Positions 18,201 to 28,004 of a stretch of 63,861 nucleotides of DNA are shown piece after piece. Each line of letters opens with the position of its first letter. The first letter of the stretch is position 1. Origin of the DNA: an uncultured Chitinophagaceae bacterium (GTDB taxonomy: Bacteria; Bacteroidota; Bacteroidia; Chitinophagales; Chitinophagaceae); NCBI GenBank assembly GCA_903870685.1, contig CAIQDX010000145.1:1-63861 (forward strand), in the 5' to 3' direction. The notes under the pieces were generated by a model, which was given only the letters and a program-made list of their open reading frames with translations, did no database searches and was not told where the DNA came from. The position numbers and the translations under genes are program-made.

Positions 18201-20615
18201 TTACTCAATAATTTTTTCTATTCGCACCAACTTACCATCAGCATTCATTCCTTCTAAAATAACTCTCAACTTTCTGCTAACATCATTATTATAAAATTCT
18301 AATTGTACTTTTCTATTTTTTGAATTGGTTAAAATATATGGATTCCAATACAATGTTGTTCTGGTATCGGGTGCAAAATTTTTAATTGAATCGCTATAAT
18401 TTGGCGAATAAAATTCTTTAAACTTTGTATAACCTGATAAAAATTTTTTCTCAGCTTGTATAGGATTAATAAATCTGTCATCTCCTCTTTTTGTATAAAC
18501 AGCAATAGCACCGCCAAAACCATTCCCTTCGGCCAAAACAAAAGGGGTACTGAATATTTTAACGTAAGCAATTTCGGACATGGGTAAATGTGCTATTGCA
18601 GTCAAATCAACACGCATTTCATCCAAATAAAAAAATGGAGTTTCGCCTCTTAGTGTAACATTATACATATTATCAGACGCGGTGGTTTGTTGTACCGGCG
18701 ATACATCAAGCCCGGCAACACGACTTTGCAGATACCTAAAAATGTCAAAATAAGAATATGCAACAGGATCATTAATAATATCGGCTCTGTATTTTGATTC
18801 AAATGAAAAAGCTCCTGATGTATATTTTTCGTCAACAATATCCAAAGGTGTCTTTGGTTTTAATCTTGAATGAACAATTACATCTTTTAATGTTGTAGTA
18901 CTTCTTAATTTTTCTAATCGTTTTTGTTCTTCAATAAAATATTGTTCTCTTGCTAATTGAGCCGAATCGTATTGTTTGAAATAATATTTATTAAATTCTT
19001 TTAAATAGGAATCTTTTGGAGAAAAAATATTTGTTTTGAAAGCAATACTTGTTTTAGATGCTAAATTTTTTTGTTTAAACCGATAAAACACATTCACGGT
19101 ATCGAAAAACATAAATCCGCTTTTAGAAAAAGTTCCGTTTTCTTCTATCGGAATTGGAATAAATTGTTTGCTTGAATCTTGTGCCATTAAAATTAAAGTG
19201 ATGAAATCTTTATCTTCAACATTTCTAAAAGCCCTACCAGTTGCGGTTCCGCCGATTTCAATATAATCGCTGTCTCGTTCATAATTAATGGTTGGCATTT
19301 TTGCTTCTGCAATATCATTCCAATTAAATCTTCTCCAACCGTGTGTCAACATTACGAGATCCAAAAAATGTTTGGTACTGTCTTCATCGTTTTCAAAATA
19401 AAAAGATGGATTAGTAACATTCCCTTTTATATCATCGCTCAGTAAAAATTGTGAAACGATCGTGTTTTTTTCCTGAAATAATCCTGCATCGGTTATCGAC
19501 ATCGACATATTTGCAAAAGCAGAATCGGCGACATCTAATTCAACTATATTTTTATCTCTTTTCTCAACGCCATTTGTAATAGTATTAATAGACGCCTTGA
19601 ATTGATATTGATGATTATTTACAAAAACAATTCTTTCTGCAACAGGTCGCCACAAAGCATTGAATAAGGTCAATTGCAAAACACCTGTTGGAAAATTAGA
19701 AGTATTTATTTCGGTTAATGCAGCTGCTTTGTTCTCTAAATTTATTTTTAATTTATATAATACCTGTTGATTCATATGTGCCAGCAAATACAACGGTGAT
19801 AAGGCTTCTGACTTATCGGCGGATCTTTGAATATCCACTAATATTTTATTACTCAATGTTTGTATTTGAATGATAGCGCCGGTTTTTTTAACTGCAGGTA
19901 AAAGATTAAATCCTGTTTTACCAAATTCATCTATCCAGAAAATATAATAAGTCTCGTCAGTTTTTATTTTATCGATAGTAAAACTTCCCATGCCTTCATG
20001 TTCTGTTTGAAAAGAATCAATCAATTCATTTTTACTATTTCTAATTGCTGCTTTTATAGAAACCGGTTTACCATTTTGATTAGTTGCAAGAAATGCAATT
20101 TTTGAATTAACACCATTCACCAGATCACCGCTTTCAGGAAATAAATGCAATTCTGTTATTGGCTCAACAGTTGAAGTGTTTTTTGTTTGCGGCTGACTGA
20201 TGGTTATATCTTTTTCAAACAAAAAAGCAGAATCAAAGTTCAACATCCATTTGGTATATGCACGTAAATGCAAAGTCGATAATTCATAATCTTCAGGAAC
20301 TATAAATTGTCCTTTTGCAGAAGAACCAAAAACCGGAAAAAGATTATGTGCAATTAATTTTCCTGTTGCATCATACCAATCGGCATAAAAATTTTTACTC
20401 AGGTTAGATACGTCAGAACCCGCCATCAGATAGGCTTTGAACCAAATGGTTTCGCCTTTATTGTAAACAGATTTATCGAAATGCAAATGAACTTTCTCCT
20501 GTTGAAAATTGTCGCCATAAATATTTATGATCGAATCAATATTTTGCGAGAAAAGATTATTGTTCGTAAATAATAAAAGAATGATAGAGCAAAGTGTTTG
20601 GAAAAATTTTTTCAT
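18201..20615 (-). CDS. Secreted MG2-like/TonB-plug-like protein, paralogue 1
   Basis: An 804-residue protein with a signal peptide (MKKFFQTLCSIILLLFTNNNLFSQ). The N-terminal part (EKVHLHFDKSVYNKGETIWFKAYLM) resembles the MG2 beta-sandwich of alpha-2-macroglobulin-like proteins. Several beta-rich domains follow, and from about residue 570 a region resembles TonB-dependent receptor plugs: TLKDVIVHSRLKPK, SRVAGLDVSPV, NVTLRGETPFFYLDEMRVD, then GGAIAVYTKRG. There is no beta-barrel, so it cannot be a transporter. The C-terminus (TRTTLYWNPYILT, LRVILEGMNADGKLVRIEKIIE) is shared with its neighbour. It is likely periplasmic or outer-membrane associated. It is 75 bp from its paralogue upstream. Exact function unknown. 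Confidence 0.8.
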   Translation of the reverse strand: MKKFFQTLCSIILLLFTNNNLFSQNIDSIINIYGDNFQQEKVHLHFDKSVYNKGETIWFKAYLMAGSDVSNLSKNFYADWYDATGKLIAHNLFPVFGSSAKGQFIVPEDYELSTLHLRAYTKWMLNFDSAFLFEKDITISQPQTKNTSTVEPITELHLFPESGDLVNGVNSKIAFLATNQNGKPVSIKAAIRNSKNELIDSFQTEHEGMGSFTIDKIKTDETYYIFWIDEFGKTGFNLLPAVKKTGAIIQIQTLSNKILVDIQRSADKSEALSPLYLLAHMNQQVLYKLKINLENKAAALTEINTSNFPTGVLQLTLFNALWRPVAERIVFVNNHQYQFKASINTITNGVEKRDKNIVELDVADSAFANMSMSITDAGLFQEKNTIVSQFLLSDDIKGNVTNPSFYFENDEDSTKHFLDLVMLTHGWRRFNWNDIAEAKMPTINYERDSDYIEIGGTATGRAFRNVEDKDFITLILMAQDSSKQFIPIPIEENGTFSKSGFMFFDTVNVFYRFKQKNLASKTSIAFKTNIFSPKDSYLKEFNKYYFKQYDSAQLAREQYFIEEQKRLEKLRSTTTLKDVIVHSRLKPKTPLDIVDEKYTSGAFSFESKYRADIINDPVAYSYFDIFRYLQSRVAGLDVSPVQQTTASDNMYNVTLRGETPFFYLDEMRVDLTAIAHLPMSEIAYVKIFSTPFVLAEGNGFGGAIAVYTKRGDDRFINPIQAEKKFLSGYTKFKEFYSPNYSDSIKNFAPDTRTTLYWNPYILTNSKNRKVQLEFYNNDVSRKLRVILEGMNADGKLVRIEKIIE

Positions 20616-20690
20616 ATTCAGGTGTTTGGAACTTATTTATCGCAAAAATGATACCATATAAATGGTTTATTCAAATAACAAATTATGAGT

Positions 20691-23102
20691 TTACTCAATC
20701 AACTTTTCTACTCTTGCAAATTTTCCATCTGCATTTACTCCTTCAATAATAATGCGTAATTTTTTGCTGTTGTCATTATTAAAAAATGTAAGTCGGGCCT
20801 TATGATTTCTTGGATCAGTAAATACATAGGGATTCCAATACAAAGTTGTTCTTGCATCGGCTTCGCTGTAAGGTTGCTGAATTGTGTAATCGGGCGAATA
20901 AAATTCTTTATACCTTGTATAACCCGCCACAAAAGACTTTGGCATTCCTACATTTGAAGTTTCAGTAGACGGTCTTTTTTCTTTTCCTGTTCTGGTATAA
21001 ATGGCAACTGCGCCACCACTGCCTCCACCAAATGAACCAAAGAAAGGTGGACGAAACACTTTAATATATGCTACATCAGCCATTGATAAATTTGCAATCA
21101 TGTTAGCATCGGTTGGGAACTCATTTAAAAATAAATCCGGTTTTGCATTTCGCCATGTAAACTCCGGTTGACCATTATTGTAGTTGAGCATTAATCCTGC
21201 TACACGTCCTTGTAAATAATTAAAAACGCTGAGTGCACTTTGTGCAATTAAATCGTTTGCAATATCAAACTGGTATGCATCACTTCCTGTAAATAATCCG
21301 CTGGTGTATCTTTCATCTAACAATTGAGTTGGGTTTTTTGTTCTTGCATGAACTACAACTTCTTTCAAAGTAACAGAGGCGTTTAAACGTTTTAAACGTT
21401 CTTGTTCATTGATCATCATTAATAGTTTTCTTTGAGCAACACTATCGGCAAGGCTATTCAACAAGAAAGATCTTTGAAAATGATTAGTGCTTATTGATAG
21501 GTCTGGTAATAATCCGTTATTAAACTTCACAGTAGCGATATCTGTATATTTTCTATCGCCGTTAAAAATATAATTTACTGTAAGTGTATCGAAAAAAAGT
21601 CCATGATTATTTACAAATCCAGCATCTTTATCAATTGGTAATGATAAAAATTGTTTACTGCTGTCTTTACCTGTAATAATTAAATTGATAGAAGGTTTTT
21701 GTAAAGATTTCTGAAATCCACCACCAAAAACTTTTCCTTTAATCATGATGAATTCTGTTTCGCGCTGATAAGTAAAATCAGGAGTTTTGCCGGCAACAAT
21801 TTCATTCCATTTAAATCTTCTCCAACCATTGGTAAGCATCACAAGATCTAAATGTTGTGCAACAGAATCTGCAGAACTCGAAAAATAATAAGACGGATTA
21901 TGAACATAGCCTTTTATATCGCTGCTTAATAATAATTGTGAAATAATATTAGTACTACTATCGGTTATAATATTTGCATCTGTTACAGAAACAGAAAGAT
22001 TTGATGCAACAGTGTCGGGCACATCAATTTCAATAACATTTTTTGCTCTTTTGCTCATTGCGATTATTGGAAAAGAAACTCTTGGAAAAAATTGATGCTG
22101 TTGATTATTTACAAAAACAATTCTTTCTGCAACAGGAATCCAATTTGCATCAAACAATGTAACTAATACAATGCCGGTCGGTAATTCAGCAGTTGGTATT
22201 TGTGCAACACCCGAAATTTTTTCTGAAAAATTTATTTTTGAACGATATACTAATTGTTGATTGAGTGTTGCAACTAAATTAAGTTGCTTCAAATTTTCGG
22301 GAACATCAGTCGTTCTTTTTAATGCCACTAAAATTCTTCCTTTTAATGGATGTGCTTCTAAATTAACGCCATTAGAAATTGCCAGAGGTAAATCTGTTTT
22401 ATGAGTTTCTCCCATTTCATCTTTCCAATCAGTAAAATATTTTTCATTTTTTTTTGCCTCTAACGAAAAGCTTCCCATACCATCGTGCTCCGAAAAAAAT
22501 GAATCAACAAATGCACCCGAACTTGTTCTAATCGCACCTTTAACTTTTATGGGTTTCCCAAACTGATCGTTTGCTTTAAATGCAATACGTGAGGATACAC
22601 CAGATATTAAATCTCCGCCTTCTGGAAAGAAATGAATACTTCTGATTTGTTCGGCTTGCTTTGTTTTAGCCTGTTTTATTTGTACAACAGGAATTTCTTT
22701 GTTGAACAAAAATGCGGTATCAAAATTCAACATCCATCTCGTATAAGCAACCGCGTGTACAGAAGCATCTTCGTATGAACTCGGTATATCAAATTGTAAT
22801 CTTGCAGTTGATTCGAAAACCGGTGCTACCGTGTGTTTTAGCAGTTTTCCATCAGCACCAAACCAATCGATATAAATGTTTTTGCTGTAATCAGAAAAGT
22901 CGGTGCCCGCCATTAAATAAACTTTCATCCAAATCGTTTCGCCGGGATTATAAATTGATTTGTCGAAATGAATATGAATTTTTTCGGGCTGAAATCTATC
23001 ATTATAAACACTTAGAACAGAATCGATTTTTTGTGCTGATAAATTAATGCTGCAGCAAATAAAAATAATGGAAGCGAAAATTGTTTTGATGATTTTTTGC
23101 AT
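20691..23102 (-). CDS. Secreted MG2-like/TonB-plug-like protein, paralogue 2
   Basis: An 803-residue tandem paralogue of the next gene, with the same architecture: signal peptide MQKIIKTIFASIIFICCSINLSAQ, MG2-like start EKIHIHFDKSIYNPGETIWM, a beta-rich middle, and a plug-like segment (VTLKEVVVHARTKNP, LQGRVAGLMLNYNN, GGGSGGAVAIYTRTG). The C-termini of both match closely (GYTRYKEFYSPDY, DARTTLYWNPYVFTD, LRIIIEGVNADGKFARVEKLIE). The frame extends to a TTG at 23138 overlapping the cysS stop codon, but ATG 23102 gives a clean signal peptide and was chosen. It probably shares a transcript with cysS. The plug without a barrel suggests a role in protein interaction or a secretion-linked outer-membrane process. 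Confidence 0.8.
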   Translation of the reverse strand: MQKIIKTIFASIIFICCSINLSAQKIDSVLSVYNDRFQPEKIHIHFDKSIYNPGETIWMKVYLMAGTDFSDYSKNIYIDWFGADGKLLKHTVAPVFESTARLQFDIPSSYEDASVHAVAYTRWMLNFDTAFLFNKEIPVVQIKQAKTKQAEQIRSIHFFPEGGDLISGVSSRIAFKANDQFGKPIKVKGAIRTSSGAFVDSFFSEHDGMGSFSLEAKKNEKYFTDWKDEMGETHKTDLPLAISNGVNLEAHPLKGRILVALKRTTDVPENLKQLNLVATLNQQLVYRSKINFSEKISGVAQIPTAELPTGIVLVTLFDANWIPVAERIVFVNNQQHQFFPRVSFPIIAMSKRAKNVIEIDVPDTVASNLSVSVTDANIITDSSTNIISQLLLSSDIKGYVHNPSYYFSSSADSVAQHLDLVMLTNGWRRFKWNEIVAGKTPDFTYQRETEFIMIKGKVFGGGFQKSLQKPSINLIITGKDSSKQFLSLPIDKDAGFVNNHGLFFDTLTVNYIFNGDRKYTDIATVKFNNGLLPDLSISTNHFQRSFLLNSLADSVAQRKLLMMINEQERLKRLNASVTLKEVVVHARTKNPTQLLDERYTSGLFTGSDAYQFDIANDLIAQSALSVFNYLQGRVAGLMLNYNNGQPEFTWRNAKPDLFLNEFPTDANMIANLSMADVAYIKVFRPPFFGSFGGGSGGAVAIYTRTGKEKRPSTETSNVGMPKSFVAGYTRYKEFYSPDYTIQQPYSEADARTTLYWNPYVFTDPRNHKARLTFFNNDNSKKLRIIIEGVNADGKFARVEKLIE

Positions 23103-23134
23103 ACGAAAAAATATTTCGAATTTTTTTATTGATA

Positions 23135-24643
23135 TCAATTGATTGAATAACTCACCGTTCCGTCTTTTTCATCTTTTAACTGAACACCCAATTTAATTAG
23201 TTCATTTCTGATGATATCACTGGTAACAAAATCTTTTTTTGCTTTTGCTTCATTGCGAATGTTAATGAGCAATTGTAACACACCATTTAATTGTTCGTTA
23301 TCAACACCATCATCTTTTAAACCAAAAATATCTGCGAAATAAATTTTTAATTTTTGTTTTAATAATTGAATAGTTGATTCGCTTAAACTATCCGCAGCCA
23401 ATTGTTTATTTTTAATTCCATTGATGATCGGCACTAATTCAAACATGTTTCCTAACACTTTTGCTGTGTTAAAATCATCATTCATAAATTCATCAAATTC
23501 TGCAATTAAATTTTTTACTTTTTTATCAAGTTCTTCATCAGTTGGCGTTTGACTGTTATTTTGAGAAGATGGCAACTTCATCAAATTTTCATACGCTTCC
23601 CATAAACGTTTCAATCCTTTTTCGGCAGCTTGCAAAGCTTCATTACTAAAATCTAAAGTGCTTCTGTAATGAGATTGCAAAATAAAAAAACGAATGGTCA
23701 TTGGATGAAAAGCCTGCGTTAATAATGGATGCGTGCCGGTAAATAATTCACTCAGTTTAATTACATTATTATAACTCTTGCCCATCTTTCTTCCATTGAT
23801 GGTGATCATATTATTATGCAACCAGTAACGTGCTGGAGTTTTATGATTGCAAACCGTACTTTGCGCAATCTCACATTCATGATGAGGAAATTGAAGATCC
23901 ATACCACCGCCATGAATATCGAATTGATCGCCCAAATATTTTGTACTCATTGCCGAGCATTCAATATGCCACCCCGGGAAACCCTCTCCCCACGGGCTTT
24001 TCCAGCGCATGATATGTTCGGGTGGTGCATTTTTCCACAATGCAAAATCATTTTTATTTCTTTTCTCTTCCTGATTATCAAGATCTCTTGTTGTATCTAA
24101 TTGCTCTTCAATATTTCTTCCACTTAACATACCATACGGCAACCCTTTCTTTGAAAAATCAGTATTATATTTTTCAACATCAAAATAAACCGAACCGTTG
24201 GCAACATAAGCATAGCCATCTTTTATGATTTCTTCGATCATGTTTATCTGCTCAACAATATGTCCGGTTGCAGTTGGCTCGATACTTGGCGGCAGATTAT
24301 TAAATTGATTCATTGCCCAATGAAACAGGTTGGTATATTTCTGTACCAATTCCATCGGTTCTAATTTTTCGATCACCGCTTTCGAACTTATTTTATCTTC
24401 TGCTTCGCGACCTTCTTCTTCAAAATGTCCGGCGTCGGTAATGTTGCGAACGTAACGAACTTTATATCCTAAGTATAATAAGTAACGATAAATAAAATCG
24501 AAAGTAATAAACGGTCTTGCATGACCAAGATGACTTTCGCCGCTAACCGTTGGTCCGCACACATACATTCCAACATGACCATCAGTTATTGATTTGAACT
24601 CTTCTTTTTTTCTTGATAATGAATTATAAACTTTAAGCGACAT
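23135..24643 (-). CDS. cysS: Cysteinyl-tRNA synthetase
   Basis: A 502-residue class I aminoacyl-tRNA synthetase. The catalytic motif HLGH lies in [17 protein letters not shown] and the second motif reads KMGKS ([12 protein letters not shown]) instead of KMSKS. Zinc ligands appear as the Cys of MYVCGPT, ECSAMS and HHECEIAQS. The C-terminal DALR-like helical domain and a short tail complete it. It has its own promoter with a leader of about 50 nt and is followed closely by two secreted-protein genes on the same strand. Confidence 0.97.
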   Translation of the reverse strand: MSLKVYNSLSRKKEEFKSITDGHVGMYVCGPTVSGESHLGHARPFITFDFIYRYLLYLGYKVRYVRNITDAGHFEEEGREAEDKISSKAVIEKLEPMELVQKYTNLFHWAMNQFNNLPPSIEPTATGHIVEQINMIEEIIKDGYAYVANGSVYFDVEKYNTDFSKKGLPYGMLSGRNIEEQLDTTRDLDNQEEKRNKNDFALWKNAPPEHIMRWKSPWGEGFPGWHIECSAMSTKYLGDQFDIHGGGMDLQFPHHECEIAQSTVCNHKTPARYWLHNNMITINGRKMGKSYNNVIKLSELFTGTHPLLTQAFHPMTIRFFILQSHYRSTLDFSNEALQAAEKGLKRLWEAYENLMKLPSSQNNSQTPTDEELDKKVKNLIAEFDEFMNDDFNTAKVLGNMFELVPIINGIKNKQLAADSLSESTIQLLKQKLKIYFADIFGLKDDGVDNEQLNGVLQLLINIRNEAKAKKDFVTSDIIRNELIKLGVQLKDEKDGTVSYSIN

Positions 24644-24693
24644 GATGTTGATACTTGTTTTTGAAAGTTGACTGGTATGTTGCCGTTATTTGG

Positions 24694-24721
24694 CAAAAGT
24701 ATAGGTTAGCTGCATTAACAA
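24694..24721 (-). promoter_or_regulatory. Bacteroidota-type promoter of cysS
   Basis: On the minus strand TTG (24721-24719) is followed after 17 nt by TACTTTTG (24701-24694), matching TTG-N17-20-TAnnTTTG. The cysS ATG is 50 nt downstream. Confidence 0.6.
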
Positions 24722-24776
24722 CAGCAAAAGCAACAAGAATATAGATAAAAGGCGTTCATAACAAGGCGAATATAAT

Positions 24777-25892
24777 TTATTTTTTTAAACGCAGATCGGT
24801 AACCAGCATAATATGATCGCTTAAGCCTTCATCTATCATATCAAATTGATGAACTTCAAAATTATTATCCGGCAAAATATAGTCTATTCGCAAAGTGGGG
24901 GCTAATGCAATAAAGCTTCTGCCAATACCAAGTCCCTTTTTCAAAAAAACATCTTGCCTGTTTTCTTTGATATGAAAATATGTATAGCTGTTGGGCACAT
25001 CATTAAAATCGCCGCAAATAACAGAAGGATAAGGGCTTTTTGTAATTGTTTCAGCAACCGTTTTTGCTTGAACACCTCTGCGCTTAAAAGCCAATTTCAT
25101 TTTAAAGAAAATATTTTTAGATGCAGCCAATGCTTCTTCATCTGTTTCTTTTATTTTTTCAATTTCATCGTAATCTTCTTTTTTGAATTTGAATGATTGA
25201 AGGTGAGTAGTATAAATTCTAAATGTGTCGGCATCTTTAACTATATCTACATAAATTAAACTTTCGGCAACACGATATTTAATTCTACCCGAATCAATGA
25301 AACGATATTTTGAAAAAATAATACATCCTGAATTGTAAGCACCTTTATTTCTTTTATAATCCTTAGAAAAATAATGATAAGGATACTCCTGTTCGAATAA
25401 TGATATGTTATCAGTTTGAGTGTTTGAATTATTGGCGCTATTAAATTCCTGTAAACAAATTATATCGGGCTCAATATCTATAATTGTTGATGCTACATCT
25501 TCACGAGTATGTTTTTTTATAGCCCTATTTTTTGAAAGACCATTAAAACTTTCAACATTCCAATCAATAATTCTGATGCTGTTTTTATCTTTTGTTTTTT
25601 CGAATTCACCTTTTGTATTAAATGCGATAAACGCGAAAATTTGTTGCCAGCCAATTAATAACGTTATTGCAGAAATCAATGCCAGCTTAGGCTTTGCGAT
25701 GAGCCAAAAAACAACAGAGAACAATATAATAAAAATAAAATAAGGTACAAGAAGGCCAAGAAATCCAATCCACCAATATTTTGAAGGATTTAACCATGGC
25801 GATAAACAAGCCAATAAAAACAAAACCACTATCATAATGTTTATGACAATAAAGATTGTTTTAGAAGTTTTTCTCACTGAATTTTTGGCCAT
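24777..25892 (-). CDS. Membrane-anchored endonuclease/exonuclease/phosphatase-fold protein 1
   Basis: A 371-residue protein with about three N-terminal membrane segments (residues about 12-85) followed by an EEP (DNase I-like) domain. Active-site blocks are intact: RIIDWNVESFNG, DIICLQEFNS with the metal-binding Glu, SVICGDFNDVPNS, LRIDYILPDN, and the final GLSDHIMLV with the catalytic His. The substrate may be a nucleic acid, a phospholipid or an inositol phosphate; sequence does not decide. The catalytic domain faces either the cytoplasm or the periplasm. It follows a second, diverged EEP gene by 20 bp in an apparent operon that also has two rhomboid genes. Confidence 0.88.
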   Translation of the reverse strand: MAKNSVRKTSKTIFIVINIMIVVLFLLACLSPWLNPSKYWWIGFLGLLVPYFIFIILFSVVFWLIAKPKLALISAITLLIGWQQIFAFIAFNTKGEFEKTKDKNSIRIIDWNVESFNGLSKNRAIKKHTREDVASTIIDIEPDIICLQEFNSANNSNTQTDNISLFEQEYPYHYFSKDYKRNKGAYNSGCIIFSKYRFIDSGRIKYRVAESLIYVDIVKDADTFRIYTTHLQSFKFKKEDYDEIEKIKETDEEALAASKNIFFKMKLAFKRRGVQAKTVAETITKSPYPSVICGDFNDVPNSYTYFHIKENRQDVFLKKGLGIGRSFIALAPTLRIDYILPDNNFEVHQFDMIDEGLSDHIMLVTDLRLKK

Positions 25893-25912
25893 TGTGTAAA
25901 TGTAGAAAACAT

Positions 25913-27037
25913 TTACTTCAATTGTATGTCAACTAAATTTGGATAATGATCTGATAAATGAAGGCGAGATGTATTTTGTTGAGCAGTTTTTAATCTTTTA
26001 TCCATCAATACAACATCAATGCGCAATGTTGGGGAAATACTGTCGTATGTTCCACCAAATCCAAAACCTGTTGATAGAAATGCATCGCTTAATCCTTTGC
26101 TCAGATGCTGATAAACAAAACTTGCTGGCATCGAATTTAAATCGCTGCAAAATATGAAAGGCTTATCTGTTTTATTCAATTCATATTTTATTTTCATTGC
26201 TTGATCAACATGAATCTCATCGAAATATTTTAATTTTTTAAAAGTCTTAGAATGAAAAAGTAATCCGCTGTCTGCTTCTAAAAAATTATATTCTCTTGGT
26301 GATGCATTTTGCGAATGCAAATCCATGGAACGTAGATGGGCATTGACTATTTTTATTGGATGACCTTTAAAATTTATGGTTGCAAATTGAAAAGCCTCTT
26401 TTGAAATAGATACAGGGAATTTAATTCTCCCTGTATCATAAATTGGAAATCGCGAGAAAATTACAGGCCCATATTCTTCAGGCATCCAATCGTTATAAGA
26501 ATAATCTTTCGGAAAATAGTAATAAGGATATTGTAAAGAATCTCTTATATAATCAAGGTTTGCATAAAACCAAGGCGCAATAAAATTCGAAAAATCCTGA
26601 AAACATAAAACATCTGCATTGCTTTCTTTAATAAATGCAAACATTTGACGACGAACACTTTTGGGTTTATCGTTTTTCTTTTGACAATCGCCAAAATAAT
26701 TTACGTTCCACGATAATAAACGAAAACTATTTTCATTCTTTTCATACACAAATTTTTTACGAGTATGAAAACCAAAAACAGAACTGATGTTTTGAAAACC
26801 TGCAAGCAGTATCAGTAAAAAAATCAAACTTGTTTTACGGAAAATAATTAATGATAATAAAAACAGAACAATCATACCGGCTAACAAATACACAAAACCC
26901 AATGCTAAAAATGTAAGTGGCCAAAAATGAACAGGATTAATGTATGGCGTTAAACAGGCAACGAGATAAATACAAGAATAAACTATACCTGCAATAAAAA
27001 ATAGTTTTTTTAAAATGAATTTTTTTTGAGCCCTCAT
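25913..27037 (-). CDS. Membrane-anchored endonuclease/exonuclease/phosphatase-fold protein 2, altered active site
   Basis: A 374-residue paralogue of the neighbouring EEP protein with the same three N-terminal membrane segments and EEP domain. The blocks LLSWNVNYFGD, LRIDVVLMD and LHLSDHYPN are kept, but the metal-binding Glu of the QE motif is Asp here (LCFQDFSN) and the GDFN motif reads SDLN (FIFCSDLNSMPAS). These are conservative changes, so activity may persist or be altered. The gene lies 2 bp after the rhomboid-like gene and 20 bp before the other EEP gene. The substrate is unknown. Confidence 0.85.
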   Translation of the reverse strand: MRAQKKFILKKLFFIAGIVYSCIYLVACLTPYINPVHFWPLTFLALGFVYLLAGMIVLFLLSLIIFRKTSLIFLLILLAGFQNISSVFGFHTRKKFVYEKNENSFRLLSWNVNYFGDCQKKNDKPKSVRRQMFAFIKESNADVLCFQDFSNFIAPWFYANLDYIRDSLQYPYYYFPKDYSYNDWMPEEYGPVIFSRFPIYDTGRIKFPVSISKEAFQFATINFKGHPIKIVNAHLRSMDLHSQNASPREYNFLEADSGLLFHSKTFKKLKYFDEIHVDQAMKIKYELNKTDKPFIFCSDLNSMPASFVYQHLSKGLSDAFLSTGFGFGGTYDSISPTLRIDVVLMDKRLKTAQQNTSRLHLSDHYPNLVDIQLK

Positions 27038-27039
27038 TA

Positions 27040-27966
27040 TTATTTAAGTTCTTCTTTACTTGCTTTTTTCAAAAATTCTTTTTCCTCGTCGGTTAACATC
27101 TGATAACCTTTATCATTTATTTTATCTAATAATTCATCTACACGTTGTTGAGTAAGATCAGTTGTTTTTTGTGTGGATCGATTCTCCAATTTTTCTTTAT
27201 CAAATTTTTTGATCAATTTTTTTTCGGGATTGAAAAGATCATTAAACCAATTCACAAAATTATTCATCCAATCGCTCCAATCGTTTCCCCTTCTTAATTG
27301 TCGGATAAAAATAAATCCGATAACGCCACCGGCTAAATGTGCAATGGCATAACCGCCGCTCGAACTTGCAATGGTTGCATAATCGATCGCTACAAAGATC
27401 AAAGTCAATACCCATAAAGGAATGCCGCCGTTAATCATTGGAAATATTCTGTAATCAGGAGCTAAAGATGTTGTTGCCACTGCAATGGCCATCACGGCTG
27501 CACCACCGCCAATTAAACTTGGTGAAAGATTGATGGATTGATGTAATGCTGGAATTAAATTCACACTTAATAAAAAACAAACTGCGCCTGCAAATCCTCC
27601 ATAAATATAAATGGGAAATATTTTTTTATTGCCGGTAAGGTCTTGTAAAATAAATCCAAAACCCCATAGCCATAATAAAGTGCTTAACAGTGCCCAGATG
27701 CTTAGATGCGAAAACATATAAACAAAAATCGTCCAGGGTCTTGTTATTAATTTTTCGGTAGCAGCAGGTAATGTAAACCAATCGAGAATTTGTTTTTGAA
27801 AAAATTCGGCTGCAGTAATATTATCGCTGTACGATAAAAAATAAACAATCTTCAAAAAATTAAGTAAAACAAAAATGAGTGCATTCACTGCAATCAACAT
27901 CACTAAACTATTATTGCTTTGACCTAACAAAGGACTTCTGCCAGATTTATATTCTCTAACGCTCAT
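27040..27966 (-). CDS. Rhomboid-family protein lacking the catalytic serine (probable pseudoprotease)
   Basis: A 308-residue protein with six predicted membrane segments and a charged C-terminal cytoplasmic tail of about 70 residues. It aligns with rhomboid proteases, but the G-x-S-G catalytic motif reads GGGAA, with Gly155 where the nucleophilic serine belongs. The histidine of the dyad remains in AIAHLAGGVIGFIF. The DNA on both sides of the position is in frame and shows no sign of error. Such inactive rhomboids (iRhom-like) can bind membrane proteins without cleaving them. It lies 38 bp after an intact rhomboid gene, so an active/inactive pair is encoded together. Confidence 0.85.
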   Translation of the reverse strand: MSVREYKSGRSPLLGQSNNSLVMLIAVNALIFVLLNFLKIVYFLSYSDNITAAEFFQKQILDWFTLPAATEKLITRPWTIFVYMFSHLSIWALLSTLLWLWGFGFILQDLTGNKKIFPIYIYGGFAGAVCFLLSVNLIPALHQSINLSPSLIGGGAAVMAIAVATTSLAPDYRIFPMINGGIPLWVLTLIFVAIDYATIASSSGGYAIAHLAGGVIGFIFIRQLRRGNDWSDWMNNFVNWFNDLFNPEKKLIKKFDKEKLENRSTQKTTDLTQQRVDELLDKINDKGYQMLTDEEKEFLKKASKEELK

Positions 27967-28004
27967 GTTTCAAAGTTCGATAAAAATGTATGAAGAATTT
28001 AGCT

